Origin: Sitta carolinensis
Lineage: Eukaryota; Chordata; Aves; Passeriformes; Sittidae
DNA: 64,000 bases
Reading direction: 5' to 3'
NCBI GenBank assembly: GCA_032173965.1
Contig: CM063292.1
Location: 7,040,001 to 7,104,000, forward strand
The notes beneath the pieces were generated by a model, which was not told where the DNA came from, made no database searches, and saw only the letters and a program-made list of their open reading frames with translations. Made by a program: the position numbers and the translations under genes. Below, one piece after another: positions 48,347-59,967 of the stretch. The stretch's first letter is position 1. The number at the start of each line of letters is the position of its first letter.

Positions 48347-51300
48347 TACAGTGTATAGGCAATAGAAAACACACCTCAACAGACACATTTAATATTTCAT
48401 TACTTATATGGCCTTCCCTTAGTGTGAAAAGATGGCCCTATCTTAACACCATCAAAAAACAGTATTTTTTTTTTTTTTAGGCTAAGTGATATAGCTGTGC
48501 AAAAGCCTCTGTGCAAAATAAAATGCAGGCTGTGTGTTTGTCTGGAGCTATGCATGTACCTGTGCTTGCCCAGGCACGCTCAGAGGCACACCCTGCTTCA
48601 CAAAGAACTTGCTGGAGCTCAGAAATGTTTTTTGCTTGCCTTTTTCCTTTCCCAGGCAGGGATTTTGGTAGTGCAAGATCATCCCCTGAGTAGCAGCAAG
48701 TAAAAACATCATACAACAAATTGCCAGATTGGTGGTGGAGAGGCACTGACCTCACGTGTGCCTTCCTCCCTGTGGTGCTTTGGCTTTTAGGAACAAACAT
48801 GCTCATTTCCCTGGTGGTCTCTAGCAAAATACACAAAGAATTTTTTTTTTCCTTTCCTTTCCCCATCCTTTGTGAATTATGGAGTAGTAAGCACATTTTT
48901 AAACAAAGCTCTGCAGACAGTGAGATACAGTTCCACTCTGTGTAAGACGAATTGAAGCTCATTTATGAAAGTACATCTAAAAATGCCAAGGGAGTAGACT
49001 TATCAAAGAGATGACATCAAGTTGTCACTCATTCGTCGTACACGCACCTGTGATTGAGAAAAGTGTTTTCTTTAATATAACTTGATATTTGAAGAGAACA
49101 TGACAAAATGAAGTCCCATCCCTTCATCATTTACATTATGCCTTAGGGGTACAAGCTGATCTAAGGCATTTTGATTTATGCCTATTAGTGAAGCTGTACC
49201 TACAGATGATCAAAAGGCTCATTTTGATTCCTATAAAATAGTCAATATCACAATTATGGAAACATATTAGGTATAATTAAATTACAGCTATAAATGACAT
49301 AGAACTGAGATATTTTATGATAAATATCATTTGATATACCAGCCTTTTTAAAGAATTCATCCCATCCATCCTCCTTCTAAAGACACATCCTAACTACAAG
49401 ACTGAAAAATTATGCACATGAAAAAGAGCATTAGGACTAACCCAGCAACCTCTTGTGCTTTCCCATCTGGCAATGGAACAAGTTTTGCTATGAAAGGACA
49501 GGTATAAGGAAAGCACTTTTGTCTTTATTTTAACCATAAATATCCTTTGTAAGCCAAGATGTGGTAGAGGAGAGCAAAGAGGGAGCACAGTGCAATCCAT
49601 GCCATAGGAATCCAGCACAGCTCAGCATACATTTTACATGAGTCAGGGGTAGTTGTGTGCAAAAAAATGCTTGGGATGGCCCAGAGGCAGGGAAAGAAAA
49701 CACATTGCAAGAAGCTCATCCCTCATATTCAACATGCCAAAGACATATGTGATTTGAAATATCCATGTGCAATGAACTCAGGGACACTCAGGTCAGAAAG
49801 TTGGCCAGGAACACAGCAAACCCAGCTGCAAAATCCTGAGTGTGTCTGTTTGCAGTGATTAGGTTACCTGTGGAATACATACATCATTTCAGTTTCTTTC
49901 AGGAGCTAAAATGTAGAAATTATTTCCACATGGAGAAAATCCTACTTAACCAGTGACATGAGGACATGAGATCAAGCATGAGAACTGCAATTATGTTTGA
50001 CCTGTGCTCTGCCTACTCTGTTGTACTCCCTGGATGCTGCAAGCACCACATCCTTGAGCTAGGTGTGAGAAGCTCCCAGTGAAATAAAAACCTAAAATTC
50101 TGCTAAATCCCATGACTGAAGGGTTCTTGCTACCCTCACCCTTGATAGGCAGATCACTGTAAATACACATTGTATAATCCTTGCTCCTCAGGACTTTTCC
50201 CCTTCCCAAAGCCTGTGGAATGTGACTGGAGGCAGGTTGCAATGCTCTGGGCCAGCTGCCTGCCATGTTGGGAAGCATAATTTCCAATACTGTTCTCTTT
50301 CAGCAGTCAGCATCCTTCTGTCAGCTCTCATGTCATTTTTAGACTGCAGCTTTCCTAGGAATAAAAATCATCTTTTTGTTCCTGCAGGAGAAGACAAGTG
50401 CTGGGCACCTGACTTCTTTAGGGCTTTTGGCTTCTTATCCAAGAACTGGATGGGTCAGATCAGTCACAGGGAATACCTGAGTGAAAATTGAGTGGAAATC
50501 AATTCATACACAGATAGGAGTGTGAAAGAATGATCCAAGAGAAGTCCAGAGCCAGCTTGGAGTGCCTGGGTGGAAAAGGACAGTCTGCAGTGTGGCCAAG
50601 CCTTTGAGAACCATCTGAAACAGGCTGCCTCACTCAGGCTGCAGTTGAGCAAGTGTGAACGGTTCATTGTAATTGTTTTGACTTCAGTGAAAGTACTCAT
50701 CTGTTCAGCATCAGACATCTGCTTAATTTCCTGAATGTATTGAGTCCTACAGAGCTAAACATCCAGGAGTGACAAATGCTGGTTCAGGTGTGGGATTATG
50801 CCACTCTGAGACAGATGTTCCTAAACCACCGCATGCATCAAAGTCAATGGCACTAAAAGAGGGTTGAATTTAGCCTTGCTCCTATGTTTATCCGTCCTGC
50901 AGCATTATGTGTTTTCCTTTCCTTCATTTTTGCATTCTGCTGTCTCACTTCAGTACAAACTGTATGAGACAGAGGCTCCTGGGGGAGCAGCTGGAGATTT
51001 GAAATTCACATCACTGCTCCCCTTAAGCCTGTCAGATGATCAGATAGCCGAGGAAGTGCTAATAGCTTATGCTCTGGTGAAATATGTTTTTCTGTACATG
51101 ATTACCTTTGTATTTTGTTCCCCTTATCCCTGATTGTCAGCATTTTAATTAAAAGTAGAGGTGTGAGAACATGGGAAAACCTGTCTGCAGAACAAGGCTG
51201 ACTTTGATTTAAGTTAGTGTACTAAGTTTGTAAATGTGGAACCCAATTTTCTGCTGCTGTCATCTGTCTGGAGAGAGAGTGTGGAGCTGGATGCCTTTCA

Positions 51301-52089
51301 CTTTGCTTCCTGAGGCCCCTCTATCTCTCCTGTAGGGCAGAGGGGGGTACATAGCAAGTAATCCTTCATGGAATTTCCCAAAGGTGCTTTGAGCTGCTAT
51401 TGTTGCTCTGACTAAAAGTTTCTGTCCCTACTACAGCACTGGGAGATCCCCTGATATCAAATCAGCTCCTCAGCATCTCTACAGCCACAGTTCCAGTGCT
51501 CAAAGGCTCTGTCTCATCAGCTTCATGGATGGCTTCAGGAGATTAATGTCCACAGATTTTGTGTTTAAGGGAATACTGACCTTGTAGACAACACAATGGG
51601 CAATGTCCTAATTTCTCCACTGCTCTAGTTCAGCCCTCCATCTTTTGGTGCAAATTAATCCAGTGGTTGGTGTGGAGCACATTCGTGTGAATTCAGTCAC
51701 CTCTGCCAAATGCAGAGGGAGATCAAGGGCAGGAGCAGCCAGGAGCTCTCTGAGGAGCACAGCTTGAGTGTCTGTGAGAGCCCTGGCTGCAGTGGGCACA
51801 GCCTGCCCTCCTCTGCAGGGAAGGCACAGCTGAAGAAAGAGAGCAGAGGGCAGAAAGTGCAACCTCTCCATCACCACGATATTTGCTGGTGTGCTGCCAG
51901 CTTGGCTGGCTCCTTACACAGAGATCCCCATCACCCAACCTGGTGGCAGCAGCCCTGGCCCTGGCAGGGTTGGCCTGGGCAAAACTAAAGCTTGGACACA
52001 AAGCTGTGCCCAGGAGTCACACCTCTTCATGTGCCTGGAAACCCAACTGGTAGGAGCCACAGTTCTGTGCTGGATTCAGCTTTGTGTAA
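48347..52089. other. Unique non-coding sequence
   Basis: No recognised gene. The largest frame is 161 codons on the minus strand at 48477-48962; it overlaps three plus-strand frames and has no known motif. The stretch 51.70-52.01 kb is GC-rich with frames open on both strands, typical of composition rather than coding. Short T tracts occur at about 48.47 and 48.84 kb. Confidence 0.5.
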
Positions 52090-52095
52090 CTCACC
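52090..52095. repeat. Likely target-site duplication, left copy
   Basis: CTCACC directly precedes the TG that opens the LTR. The right copy, CTCACA at 52432-52437, directly follows the closing CA. Five of six bases agree, consistent with an aged 6-bp duplication. Confidence 0.55.
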
Positions 52096-52278
52096 TGTAG
52101 TCTGGTTTTCTAGGCCTGAGGTTTCTGAGTTTCTGAACTCAGTTTCTTCGTGGTGTTTGGGTTTCAGAAGACCTTGTTCCCACAGACTTGACATAAACAT
52201 CCCAAGTGTTACTGTAACGAGAGTGATGTTTTGCATTCTTTTCTGTGGGATGGACTTGTCTCTATCCATTGCTTTAGG

Positions 52279-52317
52279 CCAATGGTTAGAAGAGTTCTGG
52301 CACTCTTCTAACCAATG
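52279..52317 (+). promoter_or_regulatory. Paired CCAAT boxes within a near-palindrome
   Basis: CAATGGTTAGAAGAGT at 52280-52295 pairs with ACTCTTCTAACCAATG at 52302-52317, with one mismatch in 16 and a 6-base loop. CCAAT motifs begin at 52279 and 52312, 33 bp apart, close to the spacing known for paired NF-Y sites. Activity is inferred, not shown. Confidence 0.6.
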
Positions 52318-52338
52318 AGAGTGGCCTGTTCCAAAAGG

Positions 52339-52347
52339 TATATAAGG
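52339..52347 (+). promoter_or_regulatory. LTR TATA box
   Basis: TATATAAGG, 27 bp after the second CCAAT motif. A start site at about 52365-52372 would be expected. Confidence 0.7.
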
Positions 52348-52361
52348 AGGGCAAGTGTTTT

Positions 52362-52367
52362 AATAAA
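52362..52367 (+). terminator. LTR poly(A) signal
   Basis: A canonical AATAAA, followed within about 40 bases by a GT-rich stretch (GGTCTTGTGTCGTTTGTT). It is placed as expected for the LTR 3'-processing signal. Confidence 0.65.
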
Positions 52368-52431
52368 GTGGAGTCAGATGCAGTTTTTTATAACAAGGTC
52401 TTGTGTCGTTTGTTCATCGCCCACAGCGACA

Positions 52432-52437
52432 CTCACA
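52432..52437. repeat. Likely target-site duplication, right copy
   Basis: CTCACA immediately follows the LTR's closing CA and matches CTCACC at 52090-52095 in five of six bases. Confidence 0.55.
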
Positions 52438-53932
52438 CACTTCTGGAGGGGAAAATTTTCCTCCTGAGTTACAGTGATTTTTTTTTTTTTTTGTAGTAGC
52501 CAATCTCTATTGGGGTCTATAAAATAGAAATTGTGAAAGAAAGAGAAATGCTTATGTTTTTTCCTTGTGGTACAGTACTTGGGATTGTTAATTTATTTTT
52601 CTCAGGATTTTTATGATAAAAAATACCTTTTTGGTGTTAAAACTAAAAATTAGCACTTCATCACAAGAAGAAAATATACTGTTTTATCATAAATCAGTGT
52701 GAAGATTACATTTTGGTGGATTTTTTAGGTGGAAATGCTGCGAACCAATGTGCCAGGGCACATATCTGATTGTTGAGGTGACACAATCATTTGACAGAAA
52801 AAATTACAAGATGAAAGGAAGTAAAACAATATGATAAAGATGAAAGATGATGCAACAAAAATACCATGAGGAAAGAAGTGAACATGAAATAATAGCATTA
52901 GGACACAAGAAAATTCAACATGATGGAAAAGAATTAGCCTGATCTGGTTCCTGATGCTGCAGCATAGGAAGAACTGTTATGAAGATATATTGCAGAGACA
53001 AAAAGCAATGTTGGATTACTCAGAATATGACACAGAAATGGACAAAGCAAAAAAAAAAAAAAGCTGCCATACACTGCAAAGAAGACAAAGGGGTTTGATA
53101 TTTATATTTTAATGATCTCATTCTGGTTCTGTGGAGCTCACATCAATAGCAGCATTCATATGGACACTTGTTGATTGAAATATTCATTTAATATAAACAA
53201 ACTTAAGGTCTCCTCAGGGACAGAGGGGGGCATCAGAAATTCCCTGTGAGTGCTGAAGCCCTGCTCCCTGGGCTGAGTGTGCAGGACTGGTGCCTGGCTA
53301 GGATTTGGGGTCATCAGGAGGGGCCACTCCTGACCCCCCCATTGCATGGGCAAAGACAAGGTGTGCTTTGTTTCCCTGTCAGCATCCACTCTGCTGGGGC
53401 CCTAACAGCAAGCCCAGCAGCTCTGCTGTGCTTATATATTGCCATGTTTAAGCTGAGGTGAAATCACTGCAGTTTGGCCAAATCTCTGTTTCAGATTGTC
53501 CCTGTGACTTTTAGGGGGCTGTGTTTCTTTCTGTGGCAGGAAAGTGGGCTGCTGATATTCTTGGTTCATCTTTGCTCACAGAGGTAAAATTAGAGGCCTT
53601 GAGATTCCTGCTGGTAGAAAAAACCTCTCAATTTCTCACTGTCGAAATTCAATCTGATTTCTATCTTTTTCACTAAAAAACTGTCAACAGAAAATAAGCA
53701 ATTCCCATCAAAGAGCTATATTAGTTTCTGAGGTATATACATTTGGCTGGTGGATGAAGAAAGCCTCAAAGTAATTTAAATTGTTTTCTTTTATTTTCAT
53801 TTGCATTTCCTAGCAGACTAAACAAAAATATTAATGCAGGACATGACTACAACTCATTCAAAAGAAAAGAAAAGAATCAAAAAGAGAGAGGTCGATTCTC
53901 TGCTAGATAACTAATAACTTATTTTCTTACTG

Positions 53933-53972
53933 TGGCCCTGATTTTCTCCTCCTCATGCTGGTGTAACTCTGC
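53933..53972. mobile_element. Possible old amniote repeat remnant
   Basis: GGCCCTGATTTTCTCCTCCT followed by GCTGGTGTAACTCTG resembles part of an old palindromic repeat that I recall as abundant in turtles and crocodilians (GATTCTCCTCTC...ACACCAGTGTAA). It is only ~40 bp long, so the call is tentative. Confidence 0.3.
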
Positions 53973-55593
53973 CATCCTGTTTATCCTTTATCTACTCTGG
54001 TGGAGGCAGGAAGGCAGCACATATTTGCAATGAAGAACATATAATTAAAATCAAACCCAGAAGCTCTCTTTCAGTGTGGAATAATATGAGAGCTATCACG
54101 AGCCAATGGGACTGTCTTGATATGCCAACAGTATAACCCCACTTTCCATATGTGGAAAAGCAGCTTTCAAACACAGACACTATACAAATTAGATTTCAGG
54201 TATGTTTTTGCTTTTGCAAGTCACATCTTGTAACCTGATTTACGTTTTATTTATAAAGAAATGTTGAAAAATATGTAATATTTTCCAATTTTTAAAATCA
54301 CAAAAGAATGGTGGAATTTTAAGTTCAGTTTCTGCATTATTCAGTTAATTAAGGGAATCTTAACAGTGGACGATTTTTAGCTTGGAGTTAAATCCTCACT
54401 GTGAAGTCCCCTTCTCAGACCTTTGAGAATAACACCTGAGCTACGTACTTCTTCTTTTTTGGCAGATATTTAAGCAAAAATGTTGTTCAAATTAGAGTTC
54501 TGTGGTCAGGTAAGATTTTCTGTTTCTTTGTTACACTAATTTATTTACAGCTATTTTTACTGTGGCAGCTGAGCCTTCAACTGCCCTTCTGATAGATTTG
54601 CCATAGGGTTGAGAACCTCCTTACAGAGAGCCCAGGGAGAGCCCAGCCCATCCCTAAAACCCAAAGGAGCCAAGAAACCCAGCCCTGACCTTTAAGGGTT
54701 GTCTGTTTATTGTTTTCTCACAATCTCTGTTCTTGCTCATTTTTTGCCCCTCTTGGATTCTTCATAAGAACTTCAGTCACATTTCTTCCTTCCTTAGCTT
54801 TCACTGCTCACAATTATCAGGACAGCCTAATTAACTTCCATTCCATTGGTTTTGCTTGCAATATAAAAGATGAATGAAAGAGAATGGTAGCGTTGCAGCT
54901 AAATATAAAAGTCCAGCTGCAGCAGAGAGTGTGAAATCCTTAAGAAAACCTGCCATGAGAATTCCAATGCTGCAGAGCATTTCCCTGTGCAAGCCCTGGA
55001 TCCCACCATCTACGCAGAGCAGCCTAAAATAAACCCACCTAAGAGCAAGTGAACAAATAAATGAAATAAATTAAAAATAGAGAGGAAATGAATGTGGTAC
55101 TTGATGAGAGGAAGGCAAAAAACAAGCACAAACTTGGAGCTTGTTCTCCACACCTTCCTTAATGGGAGCTGCTGAGATCCTCAGAGCAGAGCTTAGTCTG
55201 AGGGGAAGCAAAGAGAACAGGGAGCAAATAAAGATCCCAGTATTAAACCCAGTGCCTTATCCCATGGGCTACACTGGATGCTTGCAATGCACTGGGGATA
55301 TTTACTGTGCAGCATTTAATGACACTTAAAATCCTGCTTTCTCTCATGGTGTGTTGGGAAGTGCCCACGATATAATGGAAAACCCCTAGGAGAAGGAGAT
55401 TTATCCACAGCTGCTAATGGCTTTCTTTTCTCTCCCTGAGATTCTTTATTCATCCAAATATATTGCTTTCTACCTGGAAAATATTTATCAGAATGGAAAG
55501 ACACACTAGGAAGCTTCTTCCCAGGAGGGTTTAAATGACCACAAATCTTACAACTTTCAGGAAAAAATGTAAAACTCTGTAATTTGTCCTAGC

Positions 55594-55618
55594 TTTTTTT
55601 TTTTTTTTTTTTTTTTTT
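55594..55618. repeat. 25-base poly(T) tract
   Basis: An uninterrupted T run between TCCTAGC and AATAAGTAAAT. No retroposon body or target duplication is evident on either side. Confidence 0.95.
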
Positions 55619-55875
55619 AATAAGTAAATCAACAAGAAAAGAAAGAAAAGATCTGAGAAAGGAAACAGAAATCCTTGACATTTATCACACAAATGTTTAA
55701 GGCATTTACTGATTTAACAGCTTATAACTACAGAGACAAATAAGCTGAAGGGCTACATACAGAAAAGTTTAAGTGAATTGAGATAATTCAATGAGAAATT
55801 GAAAACAATTTCGTTTTTCAAGAGAACAGGTCCTGTGTTAAGATTCAGGACAAGAAAGTATGAGATCTGAAATCA

Positions 55876-55935
55876 AGTTTGTGCTCTGCCCCAGAATGTC
55901 TGTGTGGCTCCAGGCAAGTCCCTTTGAAGCAGATT
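55876..55935 (+). mobile_element. MIR-like SINE core remnant
   Basis: TTTGTGCTCTGCCCCAGAAT, TGTCTGTGTGGCTCCAGGCA and AGTCCCTTTGAAG follow the MIR core order GCTCTGCC, CTGTGTGACCTTGGGCAAGT, CACTT. Similarity is clear only over about 60 bp. An ancient SINE is plausible in a bird genome, but chance cannot be excluded. Confidence 0.4.
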
Positions 55936-58900
55936 TCAAAGCTGCTTAGTCACCTACAGAAACAAATCGAGGTGTGAGCCCTTCAGGTAGGAGATGGACA
56001 TTTTCATGCATTTGAAAATCCCACTTGGCACCACAGCAGCCGTTTGACTCTATAAGTCTCCAATGGTCTGGAAAAATTCAATCCTTAATCCCTCTTCACC
56101 TCAGTAGTAAAACAGGAGCAGCAGCATTTTCTTTCCCATCCAGTCTATTTAATTTGCAGCTTAAATTACCTCAAATCAGCTTAAAGCAGGGGTTCTCTCA
56201 GTAACTACAGCTATGTCTTCCAGCCTTCTCCATAAACAGCAGTGAATAATCACCTGCATTCTCAGTCACAATATTCCAACATCCTGGGGCTGCCATCCAA
56301 GACTGGGGCTCTGGTGAGGAGACAGTGAGGGATGTAGGAGGACAAGCAGCTCCAGCTGTGTTCTCATGCAAAGAAAGGGCTTTGGTTCCTGATGCCACCA
56401 GAAAGTTGAAGGACAGAGAGGGATGAGAGTGTGTAAAGGTGGAGTGGTGGCAGGAAGAAAATTAGCTTCTTTTTAAAACTTCGGAAGCCAATCATTTCAG
56501 GTGTGCAGTGAAATCAAAGTTTGCTGTGGAAACCTTGCAGAAAATCCAGGGAAAAATGCAAACATGCAATAACTTATTACAACTGTCCCTGCTAACACAA
56601 CTCTCTTTTTGTGCCTGAGCATTGTGTGCTGCTGGGGATGGGCTGGGAGAGGGGAGGCAGAGCAGAGCAGCTGTCCAGCTGTGGGATGGGACCCTGGGGG
56701 TGGCAGGGCAGTAAAACTGCCCTTGGCACCAGCACTGCCCTCCCACACACAGCCTGGCACAGGAATTCACACCTGGGACCAACAGGATCCGAGCTGTGAG
56801 GAACCCTGAGCCCAGAAGAAAGAAAACTCAGAGAACTCAGAAAGTGATAGCCCTGAAAATGCGTAGAAACGGCTATAGAAAACAAGATGCTGTGGCAAAC
56901 AAACTTAAAACATGAACAAAAACTCAGAAAAGCAAGGGATAGGAGGCTCTAAACTTACAAAGCATTAGCAGTTGGGAATGCTGAACAGCTGCACTTATCA
57001 ATACTCTGCTCAGTTCTAGACATCTGAAAAGCAAGATTGTCCTTCGCCCAGGACACAAAGCACCACACTGATATTGTTTGCTGTAATATTTTTGTGCTCA
57101 ATTGCTGCAGCTGACCTCAACCCTTTCTAGTCTTAGTGATAAGACTCCAATCTCCCAGCTGGATGTCCCACATGCTGGGACTGCCATCTTCCCATTACAT
57201 TGTCCAGACAGCCAAAGCTCCACCTGCAAATTCCTTTACTTTTGAATATAGAGAGCTGTCTGCTTCCTTAAACAAGAGAAGGGTTGAAAGAGCCTTTTTT
57301 TAGGGTACCCTCGTGAGTTTGATGAATATTCCAACAGGCCAGTGCTTCTATTCTCATAGCAACAAGGTGAGGCTGAGGCACACTCACGTTCCTTCAGCAT
57401 TTACAGACCAAGCCCACAGCACAGACAGACCTGGGAATTTGTCTGCATGATGAGGGTGAATATTCCTGAGCCCTGAACTGCCATAAGGAGAGCCAGTTCT
57501 GGTCTCAAAGCCACGAAGTTGTGTTATTCTGGGACTCCCAGATCAAGACAGGCTGGTGCAGGGCCCAGGGGGACCCGAGGCTCTGAGCTGTCTGTTCTGA
57601 CTCCACTGACAGATCTTAATCAGCCTGCTCAAGGTCAGCAAGAACCTGTGGCAGGAATTCCTCCTAGAAATCAAGCTTTTTGTTTCCCCCTCAGGGAGCT
57701 GTAAAAATACAAACAGCTATAAAAGATACTTTCATTTCATACAAATATTTTACATTGTCTTCCTTACTCCTCAATTCTTCCTGATATACTACTGCAAGTA
57801 ACAATTAATGAGAAATTTGTGCCATCATTTCACAGAGTTTCAGCTGCCTGGATCTCTGCATTAAATTCCATTGCCCCAGTCACTGTCATGTCTCTTGTCA
57901 TCCTACTTTCAGCTACTTGAAAAGAAACAAACAAAACATCCTTTTTTTTTTTTTTTTTTTCAGATTAAAAAAAAGGGTGTTTGTGGAACTAAAATAAAAA
58001 ACTGTAGCCAGTTGGTTGTTTTGATTAGTTTAGAAAGAGCAGATTTGGCCACAATCAAACAGCAAATAAGGCAGAACTCTGCAGGACAGAAGCCAAATGA
58101 AGAAACAGTGGTGTGTTAAATGAAGAGATGTCATTCAATGCAAACTGTTTAAAATAGTAAATAGACATTCTCAGAAAACTTTAGAAAGAATTGATTGGAC
58201 ACATTAAGAGATGAAAATAATTGAATTTATTTTGATTAAATTACTCAAACCCCTTAATTCTTTGCTAATTGATGATTATTTTTCAGACTGTTTTAAAATA
58301 CATGTAGCCTGAAGAAGGAAAAAAAAAAATAATAATAGCCTCAGCTGCGGTGTGGTGTTAAATAGGCCACAAATGAAACAGAGCTCACTTTAACAGTCCA
58401 GAGCACAGATTTACACTCAGTGTTGCAAAGGGAAAAAAATTCCAATCAAGTGGATTTCAGAAAAGAGAACAGTTCCAAACCTTATTAGGGTCTGTGTTTT
58501 AAAAGCTTTTTCAGCAGCACCCACCATCAGAGGCTGCTAGCAGCTTAAAAGGACTGAAAATTGTATTTTTTCCCTGAAACTAATGCTGGAACTTTTCATC
58601 TTTCCTAACTTACACAGAATTTATTGGAGACACATAGATCCCTCAGTGAAGTTCCCATATCAGCTTCCAGTTGGGCTCTGTGAACAGTGCATTATTAGTG
58701 CAATATTAACAATAATCCACTGATGTAGAAAAAATATTACACCACAGATGGACAATGGACTGCAATACATTTCAGGAATCATTACTTTTATCACCAGTGT
58801 TCATATTTGGGGATTCCAGCTCCAAAATAGGAATTATGATGGCAATTTGAGCCAGGACAGAGAAAACATTGTTTGTGATTAAGAAATGGATATTTTTTGG

Positions 58901-59029
58901 AAGCAAGGCATGGCTTGTTTTTAATCAGGCTGTCCCATATTCCCCTTTCTTAAGAAAAACAAGATACTACATTAGGAAACTTAAAAATGAGTGCACAAAT
59001 GCTGGAAAACCCACACTGAGTGTGTAGGA

Positions 59030-59967
59030 ATCAGTAAGAATGTGTCCTGCTCTGAAGACACACCACCAGTGATCCCACAGGGATTTGCTCCAGCTCTTGA
59101 CACAATTCAATGTATTTTTTGACACACTGGTGCAAAATAAACTGCATATTGTGGGTGCTGGGAAGCACTTTGGACAACAGGCTCAGAATTCATAATGATT
59201 TTGACCTTACTAAATTGGAGAGACAGCCTGGAGTCAGTAAGATGAAATTCAGTAAAGACAAGTACAAAGTATTCTACTGAGGAAAGCAAAATAAACTTGT
59301 AATTACAAAACTGGGGATTAAGTAGCTGAGGCTGGAACATGCCTCAAACTGTTTCTGGCTGACCGAAATAACACTTTGGGTGAAAAAAGGAAGGAAAATC
59401 TAAATGAGAGATGTAATTAATAGACACTCCTTCAGAACACCAGTGAGATAATTATTGCACTTTGTAGGCTGGAGGAATTCTTGTCTAGAAGAGCTGGTCT
59501 TCACACCAGGAGACATGAAGCCAAATTAAAGAGACTCCTGAGGATAATAACAAAAATTAGTAGGATCTCAGAAAATATTGCTTATCTTAAAAGGTTAAAA
59601 TAATTGGATTTATCTGAACCACGAAAGATGGAGGAGCACATGATAAATGTCTTCAAAAGTCAGGTTATTATAAAGGACATGGTGATCAGTTGCTCTCTAG
59701 TTAAACTGAACTTTAGATGAGAAGAAATAGGTTTAATTTTCATCCCAGCAAATCCAAGTTGGACATTGGGAGAATTCTGGTAACTGTTAAGAGCAGGTAA
59801 GCATTATCTGAGAGTCCAGAAAATCCTCTTCATGGAAATATTTCTTTAAAAAACCTAAGGAGTATTCTTTTGCAAAGATCTAGATTTACAAGATTTTCAT
59901 TAGACTGGAGACAGAATGAGACAAATTAAATTACTTTTGTTTCTGAACTCCTACAGCTCTTTCATGG
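59030..59967 (+). pseudogene. Old CR1 LINE 3' half with decayed reverse transcriptase frame
   Basis: From about 59070 the sequence reads GTGATCCCACAGGGATTTGC, the counterpart of the Pro-Gln-Gly motif of CR1 reverse transcriptase. AAATTGGAGAGACAGCC and AAGATGAAATTCAGTAAAG follow, then GACAAGTACAAAGTATTCTA, the counterpart of the conserved Met-Lys-Phe-Asn...Lys-Cys-Lys-Val region. Further on come AGGATAATAACAAAAATTAG, ATGATAAATGTCTTCAAAAG, AAGTTGGACATTGGGAGAAT and GGTAACTGTTAAGAGCAGGT, in the same order as the ancient CR1 consensus I know from turtles and crocodilians. A stop codon interrupts the frame at about 59276, and internal deletions remove the Ala-Asp-Asp catalytic segment. The element is 5'-truncated and inactive. 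The 3' edge (about 59.92-59.97 kb) is approximate. Confidence 0.87.

Larger units (their letters stand above)
52096..52431 (+). mobile_element. Solo LTR of an endogenous retrovirus
   Basis: A 336-bp unit opens with TGTAGTCTGG and closes with CACAGCGACA, so it has the TG...CA ends of an LTR. It has promoter and 3'-end signals in the right order: CCAAT boxes at 52279 and 52312, TATATAAGG at 52339 and AATAAA at 52362, followed by a GTCTTGTGTCGTTTG GT-rich stretch. The poly(A) signal lies about 20 bp after the TATA box, implying a short R region, as in some alpha- and betaretroviruses. A 6-bp near-identical duplication flanks it. No primer-binding site or internal viral genes follow, so it is a solo LTR left by recombination. 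The family is not identified. Confidence 0.82.
52438..59029. other. Unique non-coding sequence
   Basis: AT-rich, with homopolymer T tracts at 52478-52492, 55594-55618 and 57942-57960 and an A tract near 53.05 kb. Open frames are all under 100 codons with no recognised domain. A splice-bounded segment at 54466-54509 is treated as a finding. Old repeat remnants near 53.94 and 55.88 kb are listed separately. The GC-rich patch at 56.60-56.80 kb has overlapping frames on both strands and no gene signature. Confidence 0.5.

Noticed and set aside
48477..48962. 161-codon minus-strand frame
   Set aside because: No recognisable domain, overlapped by three plus-strand frames, and ends against a T tract. 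Likely chance.
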